A DNA stretch of 11,505 nucleotides from Draconibacterium sp. (GTDB lineage: Bacteria; Bacteroidota; Bacteroidia; Bacteroidales; Prolixibacteraceae), in assembly GCA_015493625.1 (NCBI GenBank), contig WGCT01000446.1, forward strand, positions 1 to 11,505, read 5' to 3'. The translations under genes were made by a program, and so were the position numbers. Below, piece by piece: positions 5,443 to 11,505 of the stretch. Position 1 is the first letter of the stretch. Each line of letters opens with the position of its first letter. The notes under the pieces were generated by a model. That model worked only from the letters and a program-made list of their open reading frames with translations, was not told the DNA's origin and did no database searches.

Positions 5443-6960
5443 TTAGCTTTCAACTCGATTTTGTTCGTCAATAATGTATTGCAAAAGTTTAGATGTTTTT
5501 TCACCATAAACTCTAATTTTATTGACGTCGATTGGGATAGTAACACTTTGAAAAATAATTCTGTCGTCGCCATTATGAATGTGTGGCATAATACCAACAA
5601 ACGAGAACCTCATTTTTTCGCAATAATTTACCAAATAAGGTAGCGATTCAACTCCAAGCGGGAGGAAGATATAAACTGCATCGCGTCGTTCGCGCTTACA
5701 TTTCCGTATTCCTTCAGCAAGTTCATTTATTGTCTCTTTACCCGGTTTATTTACAATTATAAAAGCAACATTCAGTTCGTCGGGAAGCGGAAACACGTTA
5801 ACAGAAGATTCGCCTTTGGGCATTTCCATTTTTGGAGATCCAAAAACACGAGGAACCCCAATCCAATCATAAATTTCGGCTATCATTTCTCGGTGATTTT
5901 CAGGAGGATAAACCGTTCTTTCGGAAAAATCGAACGCCTTATAATGGTTTACAACCGAGCCTTTCTCTTGTTTTACTGTGATTAGTTTTTTTGCCTGCAT
6001 TCCCGAGGCCGCAATCGCCATTAAAATACCACACGGACTCGACCCAAAATACTCTTGCATAGCACGTTGAGAAAAAGTATGCGTAGTAACCGAACAATCA
6101 AACACACCTTTTGCCCCATCATCTTTTGCAGCCTGAATCATTAACTGTGCCATTTTGTTAGTTAGACCGGGAGCACGGTACAACGGGTCGATAAAAGCAA
6201 GACCGAGTTCAGGAACCTGAGTTTCGTTATCGTGGTATTTAAGCCCGATATGCGCAATCATTTTATTATTCTCAGGCTCGAAAAAGACCAACGACTTTAA
6301 GTAGCCCGATAAGAATTTCTCTTTCAGCAAATCTAAATCATACAAGAGTTCTTCCTGCGAATAGCCATAACAACGCCAGGCAAGACGCGTTATTTCAGGC
6401 AAATCTTCGAGTTCGGCAAATTTATAAAGAGGGTTTTTGACAAGAATTCTGTTTATTTTTCCACCTTTTCCAAATTCGGGGAAAAGTTCTTCGGGTATTG
6501 CCCCCGGTTTTAACTTTTTGGTTAACCGGGTCTCTTTCCCTTCGCGGCCATGCACAAAAAGTTCAACCGAATCCATTCCTTTGTTCATCAACAACATTCC
6601 TAACCCGGGAGAATTCATTCCTTCCAGTGTTCCCGGAGTAAAAACTTCGGCTTGTTTTAAATCGAATGGAATTCCGTTTTCGCGAATGGAGACAATTAAA
6701 ACTCCCTCTTCAATATAAAATTCAATATGAATTCGTTCGTCGTCGTTTATTGTTCGCGAAAAATGCTGAACGGCGTTGCAAAAAGCTTCGTCGACGGCTA
6801 CACCTAAATTAAGAGTATCGGTTTCGTTAAACGATAGAATTTTACTTACTTCGTTTGCGCAGGCAACGGCACTTCGTACCATTATTAACCGTACAGGAAG
6901 TTTTATTCCGGCAATAAAAATATGCGGGGTTTGCATTTCAAAATTTGTACTGTTGTCCAT
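5443..6960 (-). CDS. RsbW-like HATPase fused to GNAT acetyltransferase-like domains
   Basis: This encodes 505 residues. Residues 1-150 are an anti-sigma-kinase-type GHKL ATPase (HATPase_c_2): N-box VDEAFCNAVQHF with E58 and N62, G1 box RENGIPFD (93-100), G2 box SPGLGMLL (117-124), and the terminal GKETRLTKKL strand. In the G1 box the usual D-x-G is E94-N95-G96, a conservative but notable change at the adenine-contacting position. A linker leads to a GNAT-like domain at about 170-340, with DLPEITRLAW at its start, GLAFIDPLYRAPGLTNKM (253-270) at the acetyl-CoA loop position, and a divergent RAPGLT instead of the canonical Q/R-x-x-G-x-G/A. Residues about 395-475 look like the second half of another GNAT fold, ending VGIMPHIHNGDDRIIFQ. 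The role is probably a partner-switching kinase or STAS-binding module steering an acetyltransferase-like output; the substrate is unknown. Its start overlaps the transporter gene by 23 nt, which suggests translational coupling. Confidence 0.75.
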   Translation of the reverse strand: MDNSTNFEMQTPHIFIAGIKLPVRLIMVRSAVACANEVSKILSFNETDTLNLGVAVDEAFCNAVQHFSRTINDDERIHIEFYIEEGVLIVSIRENGIPFDLKQAEVFTPGTLEGMNSPGLGMLLMNKGMDSVELFVHGREGKETRLTKKLKPGAIPEELFPEFGKGGKINRILVKNPLYKFAELEDLPEITRLAWRCYGYSQEELLYDLDLLKEKFLSGYLKSLVFFEPENNKMIAHIGLKYHDNETQVPELGLAFIDPLYRAPGLTNKMAQLMIQAAKDDGAKGVFDCSVTTHTFSQRAMQEYFGSSPCGILMAIAASGMQAKKLITVKQEKGSVVNHYKAFDFSERTVYPPENHREMIAEIYDWIGVPRVFGSPKMEMPKGESSVNVFPLPDELNVAFIIVNKPGKETINELAEGIRKCKRERRDAVYIFLPLGVESLPYLVNYCEKMRFSFVGIMPHIHNGDDRIIFQSVTIPIDVNKIRVYGEKTSKLLQYIIDEQNRVES

Positions 6961-8140
6961 AACTTTCAGTCTTAATTAAAGGAAAAACAACTATTGCTGC
7001 TACTGCTACAACTCCTACACAAATATAAAAAACAGAGCTAACTGTTAATCCTGCAGAAACGGCTAATCCGGCAAACGAAGGTCCGAGAAAAAAACCGCCA
7101 TCAACCATTTCGAGCATTAAGTTTGTATTCAGTCCGCGATACTCCGGCTCCGAAATTGTAAACACGAGTCCGTTAAGCAGCGGGCTAACCGAGCCAATTC
7201 CAACTCCATAAACAGCAGCTGCTATATAAAAAAGCAATGCAGAAGTTGCCTCCAACAACAAAACAACTCCAACTGCAAAAAACAGCAAACTAAAGATAAT
7301 TAATAGAGCTTTATTGTAATTATCGAACATCTTTCCAAAAAATATTCGGACAAAAATCATTGTAAAAGTTGAGACGGTAAAAAACAGTTCGGGACGACCA
7401 ACACAACCGGTGTTACAAAATGATTTAAGGAAATAAAGTACTATTGAAAAAACAGTAAAAACCAGAATATTTACAATAAAAAGGCGAACGATTTTGGGTT
7501 GTTTCAGGTTATACAACAAACTCTGCCCGGTTATTTTATTGTTTAAAAAACTGGGGTTATCTGTTTTTTGTTTTCCCAACTGTTTAGTAAGCGGAATAAG
7601 TAGAAGAGCCGGAGGAATCATTAATAGTGCCGTGTACGAATAAATTGTATCGAGTGGAATTCCGGCAAATGTTTCTTCAACAAGGTAAGGAACAATTGAA
7701 TAGGGCAAAAGTGTAGCAACGCTAACAATTCCAAACCCCTGTCCGCTTTTATTGGCAGGTAAAAAATACATTAGCAGAACAATAGCCGAGGAGACCAAAA
7801 TTACATACGCGGCTCCATGAATAATTCGCAATATTACAAGGGAAATAAATGTATGAGCCAACGGATAAAACAATAACGAAATGGCAGTAAACAGCACCCC
7901 CGCTGCCACACCCCAAATTGCATTCTTGCTATTTAACCCAACACTTATAAACGGACGTAAAACAATTGCACTTACAGCAAAAAGACCGATTAAAATACCG
8001 TACCATTCACTCGAAACAGGAAGTGTTTTTAGGTAACTGTAAAAACTAAAAAATACCGCCAGATTAGTAAATGCAAATAGTATTAATAAATTTAGAGTTA
8101 TAAAACCGAAATTCCAAAGCCGGGTTGTTGAACTGGTCAT
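6938..8140 (-). CDS. MFS transporter
   Basis: This encodes 400 residues, almost entirely hydrophobic, with about 12 membrane segments and a central cytoplasmic loop around 185-215 (KQLGKQKTDNPSF), as in major facilitator superfamily exporters. The second-half motif A is well kept: G269-KMF-D273-NYN-K277 after R265. The first-half equivalent (LRPFISVGLNSKN, 61-73) is diverged. YRG at 334-336 follows TM10 as is common in drug and metabolite efflux members. The substrate cannot be predicted. The gene lies 20 bp after the SpoIIE-type phosphatase gene, and its 3' end (TGA) overlaps the next start codon by 23 nt. It is therefore embedded in a signalling operon, which is unusual and suggests that transport is part of, or controlled by, the same switch. 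Confidence 0.85.
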   Translation of the reverse strand: MTSSTTRLWNFGFITLNLLILFAFTNLAVFFSFYSYLKTLPVSSEWYGILIGLFAVSAIVLRPFISVGLNSKNAIWGVAAGVLFTAISLLFYPLAHTFISLVILRIIHGAAYVILVSSAIVLLMYFLPANKSGQGFGIVSVATLLPYSIVPYLVEETFAGIPLDTIYSYTALLMIPPALLLIPLTKQLGKQKTDNPSFLNNKITGQSLLYNLKQPKIVRLFIVNILVFTVFSIVLYFLKSFCNTGCVGRPELFFTVSTFTMIFVRIFFGKMFDNYNKALLIIFSLLFFAVGVVLLLEATSALLFYIAAAVYGVGIGSVSPLLNGLVFTISEPEYRGLNTNLMLEMVDGGFFLGPSFAGLAVSAGLTVSSVFYICVGVVAVAAIVVFPLIKTESYGQQYKF

Positions 8141-8160
8141 AATCTAAAACTTTTCACCTT

Positions 8161-10521
8161 TTACGTTGCAATCTTTTTTATCATTCTCACTACGTTCAAA
8201 TTCCCCTTTCGTTCGTAGTTAAATTTCTCAACATTATTCCGGATAAAATGAATTCCCAATCCTCCAATTTTTCGTTCGTCAACCGGGCTGGTTGTATCTG
8301 CCGGGTCGTAAATTGTTGGGTCGAAGAATTTACCGTCGTCTGTAATTTGGAGAGTAACAGTATTATTTTGTTGAACAAGAGCCACTTCAATTTCATGAAT
8401 ATCACTATCGGCAAAAGCATACAAAATTACATTAACAATCCACTCTTCCAACGCAAGATTTAGCTGTATTAAAAACGGTTGCGGCCATTTAAACTTCTCA
8501 GCTAAACCTTCGAGCCACGAAGCAATACGTTGAAACTCGGCCTTACTATTTGTAAAAACAATCGATGTTTCAAACCTCTCTTTTTCGCTTTCGATATTTT
8601 TATAATTTTTATTTAAAATACAGAGCATTGTAATATCGTCAGACTGTTCGGCCGTGCCAACAAACGCTTTCACCTGCGATTTAATGGTTGCAATACATTT
8701 TTCGGCAGTTTGAAATTTTTCTGTTTGCATAAGTTGCAAAAGTTTATTGTCGCCAAAAAGTTGTTTCGACTCATTCATTGCTTCGGTTACACCGTCGGTA
8801 TAAAGTAAAAACATGCTATCTTTTGGCAACTTCAACGTTTCGTTTTTAAAATTAATATCGGCTAAAGCCCCTACAGGAGGAGCTACTGCAGGTTGAATAA
8901 AATGGCTGTTTTCGCCTTCTACAATAATTGGCGGATTGTGTCCGGCATTAGCAAACAGAAGTTCGTTGGTTTCTAAGTCGAGAATACCGCAAAAAAGTGT
9001 AATAAACATACAAGCGTCGTTATTCTCCGAAAGTTCGTTATTAACAATATGAAGTGCTTTGGCAGGGTCGTTAATGGTTTGAATGGTCGATTTTAACAAT
9101 GTTTTACCCACAGCCATAAATAGCGATGCGGGTACTCCTTTCCCCGAAACATCGCCAATACTAATGTATAATTTGTTGTTGTCGAGCAGGGCAAAATCGT
9201 ACAAATCGCCCCCCACCTCTTTTGCCGAGTCGAGTGTTGCAAAAATATCGAGGCCGGCATATTTTGGAAACGGAGGGAAAAGTTTGGGCAAAATACCGTG
9301 CTGAATTTCGCGTGCGATAGAGAGTTCGCTGGCAATTTTCTCTTTTTCGGCAGTAGTAGTTGCAAGTGTTTTAATGTATTCTTTTAAGTCTACCCTCATC
9401 CGGTCGAAATCGTGAACCAAACGACCAATCTCGTCGCTATTCTTTATTTTTGGAAGAGTAGTATCGAAATTTCCTACGGCTAAATGGTCGGCAGCATTAC
9501 ACAAAACTTTTAACGGACGGGTAATTGAATGCGACACGAAAAATGCGGGAATAAGCAATGCCAGAATTCCCAGAACTGCAATAAGGAACATCTTTTTATT
9601 GAGGTCGTAAACAGGTTTTAAAATTGAGTTTTCGGGAATAATAAAGCCAATTCTCCAATCGGATAAAAAGATGGTATTAAAATAAAGCCAAACCATTTTA
9701 TCGGAGTTAATGCTTTTAAAACGGAAAAAACCAGACTTATTTTTAATTAAATATTCCGACAGTTTTTTCATTGTTTTCCTGTTGGTAGCGTCTTTTAATT
9801 TCAGTCCAACACTTGCTATTGTCTCTTTTAAAACCCACTCTTTTCTGGGATACAAAATTATTTGCCCTTCGTTGGTTACCAAAACAGGTGCCCCCTCGTG
9901 CCCCAATTCAAGGTTGGAAAGCAGCTGTTGTATTTGGTCGAGAATTAAATCGCAGGTAAGAATTGCAATTACCTCGCCGTTAACAATAACAGGAACCGAA
10001 TAGGTAACCATCAATTTATTGATATTGGTATCGTTATATGGATTGGTCCAAACCTCTTTTTTTTGGGTATAAGGAAGCCTGAACCAGTCGCTTTTATAAT
10101 CCTCTTCCGGCGAGATTCTGTTGGCCGATTTTAACGAATCATTATCTCGCCATACATAAAGCATCTGAAAACCGGCCTCAGCAAAATTTTGATTTGGGGC
10201 CAATGCAATCGCACTTCCACCAATCATTGGGTTTCCACGAACTATGTTACGGAGTATATTTAAACTTCCGGTGCGTGAAATTGCCTTCGACTTAAAAACA
10301 ATAACCGCTTTGTCGACCACGGTTTTTGCCTCAAGAAATCGAAGATCGATATCGTGAGCTGCCTGTTGCGACAGTGCCGAATAGTACTTTTTTTGATTTT
10401 CGATTACCCGCTTGCGCAAATTGTAATTGCTAACTACCATAACAATGGCCAACACAACTCCCGAGCTAACAACAATTAGCAAAGCAAGTTTTAAGAAAAG
10501 TGATTTTTTTATCCAATGCAT
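8161..10521 (-). CDS. membrane sensor SpoIIE/RsbU-type PP2C phosphatase with C-terminal RsbW-like kinase domain
   Basis: This encodes 786 residues. TM1 is at about 7-31, then an extracytoplasmic dCache-like sensor at about 40-305 (with DWFRLP at 145-150 and VTYSVPVI in the second subdomain), TM2 at about 310-332, and HAMP at about 331-384 (SITRPLKVL, NSDEIGRL). A signalling helix with SELSIAREIQHGILP (398-412) precedes the PP2C_SIG domain at about 420-636. The metal-site motifs are all present: EVGGDLYDF with D439, GDVSGKG with D457, LLYTDGVTEA with D576, and SDDIT with D628/D629. Residues about 650-786 form an anti-sigma-kinase-type HATPase: N-box E693/N697, G1 D728-D-G730, G2 GGLGIHFI. One protein can thus both dephosphorylate and phosphorylate a STAS partner, most likely the product of the gene 109 bp upstream. 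The ATG places TM1 right at the N-terminus, which supports this start. An inverted repeat ends 15 nt before the start codon. Confidence 0.9.
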   Translation of the reverse strand: MHWIKKSLFLKLALLIVVSSGVVLAIVMVVSNYNLRKRVIENQKKYYSALSQQAAHDIDLRFLEAKTVVDKAVIVFKSKAISRTGSLNILRNIVRGNPMIGGSAIALAPNQNFAEAGFQMLYVWRDNDSLKSANRISPEEDYKSDWFRLPYTQKKEVWTNPYNDTNINKLMVTYSVPVIVNGEVIAILTCDLILDQIQQLLSNLELGHEGAPVLVTNEGQIILYPRKEWVLKETIASVGLKLKDATNRKTMKKLSEYLIKNKSGFFRFKSINSDKMVWLYFNTIFLSDWRIGFIIPENSILKPVYDLNKKMFLIAVLGILALLIPAFFVSHSITRPLKVLCNAADHLAVGNFDTTLPKIKNSDEIGRLVHDFDRMRVDLKEYIKTLATTTAEKEKIASELSIAREIQHGILPKLFPPFPKYAGLDIFATLDSAKEVGGDLYDFALLDNNKLYISIGDVSGKGVPASLFMAVGKTLLKSTIQTINDPAKALHIVNNELSENNDACMFITLFCGILDLETNELLFANAGHNPPIIVEGENSHFIQPAVAPPVGALADINFKNETLKLPKDSMFLLYTDGVTEAMNESKQLFGDNKLLQLMQTEKFQTAEKCIATIKSQVKAFVGTAEQSDDITMLCILNKNYKNIESEKERFETSIVFTNSKAEFQRIASWLEGLAEKFKWPQPFLIQLNLALEEWIVNVILYAFADSDIHEIEVALVQQNNTVTLQITDDGKFFDPTIYDPADTTSPVDERKIGGLGIHFIRNNVEKFNYERKGNLNVVRMIKKIAT

Positions 10522-10536
10522 TGAATCGATTAATAT

Positions 10537-10605
10537 GAAGTTGTTTAAAGTTAAATTGAAGATCTGCTCTCCTCTCGAAAATCCACTTTAACTTTAAACA
10601 GCTTC
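10537..10605 (-). promoter_or_regulatory. long intercistronic inverted repeat before the phosphatase gene
   Basis: Left arm 10537-10555 and right arm 10587-10605 are 19 nt each and complementary at 18 positions, with the one mismatch a possible G-U pair; the loop is 31 nt. In the mRNA the stem ends 15 nt before the start codon of the phosphatase. No T-run follows, so it is not a standard terminator. It may be an mRNA processing or stability element, or a structure that tunes translation of the phosphatase relative to the STAS protein. Confidence 0.65.
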
Positions 10606-10630
10606 TATAAGAATAATCAGGGTTAAAAAA

Positions 10631-10909
10631 CTATTCTTCTATATTCAGTATGGTCTGAAAACCGGCCATTTTAAATATAGAAAAAACATCATCATTCATT
10701 CCGCGAAGAGTAACCTTTCCTCCTGCTTTTGCCATTACTTTCGACAAAACAAGCATAACACGTAGTCCGGCGCTCGAAATATAAACCGTTTCAGAAAAGT
10801 CGCAAAGGACAGAACCGGGTTTTTCATTTTCAATTTTTTGTAAAATTTGCTGTTCAACTTCGGGGGCATTTACGGCGTCGAGCCGGGTTGGGATTTTGTA
10901 CTGCATCAT
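10631..10909 (-). CDS. STAS-domain anti-anti-sigma-type antagonist (RsbV/SpoIIAA-like)
   Basis: This encodes 92 residues, the normal size for a single-domain STAS protein. It shows the family order: N-terminal strand MQYKIPTRLDAVNAPEVEQQ, core strand PGSVLCDFSETVYISSAGLR (31-50) and the helical remainder with GKVTLRGMNDDVFSIFKMAG. The ISSAGLR loop is the phosphorylation loop; S45 or S46 is the likely phospho-acceptor. In partner switching the unphosphorylated form binds an RsbW-like ATPase and releases its target; the phosphatase encoded next would reactivate it and one of the two RsbW-like domains would phosphorylate it. The start may be either of two adjacent ATG codons. It follows the cupin gene by 36 bp and precedes the phosphatase by 109 bp, which contain an inverted repeat. 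Confidence 0.9.
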   Translation of the reverse strand: MMQYKIPTRLDAVNAPEVEQQILQKIENEKPGSVLCDFSETVYISSAGLRVMLVLSKVMAKAGGKVTLRGMNDDVFSIFKMAGFQTILNIEE

Positions 10910-10945
10910 AATTATCTGTTTTTATATAAAATTTACACTGCGAAA

Positions 10946-11275
10946 TTAAGATTTAAATAAGAAGTCTTCGCGCTGCGGAGTAAACACATCAACAATAATT
11001 GAATCTTCGAGGGCAACAACACCATGCGGAACACCCGAAGCAATGTAGATTGAATCGCCCGCAACTACTTTTTTCCGTTTCCCATTTAATTCGAACTCGA
11101 ACACACCGGAATGAATATAACTAACCTGTTCGTGTGGATGTGAGTGTACCATTCCTTTGGCTCCCTTTTTAAATTTCACTTCAACCATCATCATTTTTCC
11201 GCCTCTCGCAACTATTTTCCGACTCACACCTTCGTCTAAAAACTCCTCTTCTATTTTACTGTTTATTACAATCAT
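10946..11275 (-). CDS. single-domain cupin, KdgF-like
   Basis: With the ATG at 11275 this encodes 109 residues. An upstream in-frame ATG at 11350 would add 25 residues (MQNSLETYLYETKIEY...) unlike the family; the internal start MIVINSKIEEEF is chosen because cupins of this kind begin just before the EGVSRKI segment. Cupin motif 1 is GMVHSHPHEQVSYIHSG (H44, H46, H48, E49/Q50 as metal-ligand candidates) and motif 2 is GDSIYIASGVPHG (H84). The ending VFTPQREDFL and the GVSRKIV...KMMMVEVKF pattern resemble KdgF, which turns unsaturated uronates into linear keto sugars in pectin and alginate use. No other uronate gene is near, so a role as a general metal cupin or ligand-binding protein is equally possible. 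It is the first gene of the probable signalling operon, 36 bp before the STAS gene. Confidence 0.8.
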   Translation of the reverse strand: MIVINSKIEEEFLDEGVSRKIVARGGKMMMVEVKFKKGAKGMVHSHPHEQVSYIHSGVFEFELNGKRKKVVAGDSIYIASGVPHGVVALEDSIIVDVFTPQREDFLFKS

Positions 11276-11505
11276 AATCCATTCATTTTTAAAACAAGCA
11301 ATATATTCAATTTTTGTTTCATAAAGATATGTCTCTAAAGAATTTTGCATACACTTTTTGTTTATGGCACAAAACGAATTACCGGATTAAGAATCCGGTA
11401 TGAAGAATCAACTCATGTCGTTATCCAACAAAATAATGCTTCGTAAACGTTCTTATTATAGAAACTCATTCTAACTTTTGAGCCATAAAAGCAGCTCTTT
11501 AAAAG
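11276..11505. other. upstream region of the minus-strand operon
   Basis: These 230 bp to the window edge contain no convincing gene. The operon promoter should lie here on the minus strand. The closest -7-like match is TATCTTTA, one base off TAnnTTTG, without a good -33 partner, so no promoter is called. A perfect hairpin sits at 11380-11400. Confidence 0.4.
11380..11400. terminator. hairpin TACCGGATT-AAG-AATCCGGTA
   Basis: This is a perfect 9-bp stem with a 3-nt loop. On the minus strand it is followed by ATTCGTTTTG, weakly U-rich, so it may end a minus-strand gene lying beyond the window. It could equally be a palindromic repeat similar in size to those at 2249-2463. Confidence 0.45.

Noticed and set aside
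11276..11350. A 25-residue N-terminal extension of the cupin
   Set aside because: The extension does not resemble cupin N-termini, and the internal ATG at 11275 gives the usual single-domain length beginning just before the EGVSRKI segment.
11472..11480. TAACTTTTG as a plus-strand promoter -7 element
   Set aside because: It has one base too many between TA and TTTG, no good -33 partner, and no gene in the window to serve.

Overview
The window looks like chromosomal DNA of a Bacteroidota member, probably order Bacteroidales/Marinilabiliales. This rests on the AT-rich composition, the near absence of Shine-Dalgarno sequences, a TAnnTTTG-type -7 promoter element, a DUF4440 exported protein, an SPII lipoprotein and the style of the intergenic hairpins. 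The genus cannot be read from the sequence. No rRNA, tRNA, CRISPR array, transposase or phage gene is visible.

Layout. Positions 1-836 (+): the 3' end of a gene that may encode an alpha/beta-hydrolase, then a small exported DUF4440 (NTF2-like) protein 5 bp downstream. Positions 989-2197 (+): a saccharopine dehydrogenase/alanine dehydrogenase-like oxidoreductase behind a candidate Bacteroidota promoter. Positions 2198-2565: a gene-free convergent junction packed with short perfect hairpins and a 16-nt direct repeat. Positions 2566-4872 (-): a large lipoprotein with two N-terminal helix-turn-helix-like repeats and a barrel resembling glycoside hydrolases. Positions 4873-5442: a 570-bp gene-free gap with one diverged copy of a repeat also found at the convergent junction, and a terminator for the next operon.

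Positions 5443-11275 are all on the minus strand and read as one probable operon in the order cupin, STAS antagonist, membrane SpoIIE-type phosphatase, MFS transporter, RsbW-like ATPase fused to GNAT domains. The gaps are 36, 109, 20 and -23 nt. This is a partner-switching signalling set: a dCache-like sensor controls a PP2C phosphatase that carries its own RsbW-like kinase domain, a STAS protein is the likely phospho-switch, and a second RsbW-like domain is joined to acetyltransferase-like domains. No sigma factor is present, so the output is unknown. It may be the GNAT fusion, the transporter, or a distant regulator. A long imperfect inverted repeat lies between the STAS gene and the phosphatase start codon.

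The strongest candidates for something under-described are this sigma-less partner-switching/MFS/GNAT operon and the hairpin cluster at 2216-2463. Individual domains belong to known families; their combination and the non-coding structure are the points of interest.
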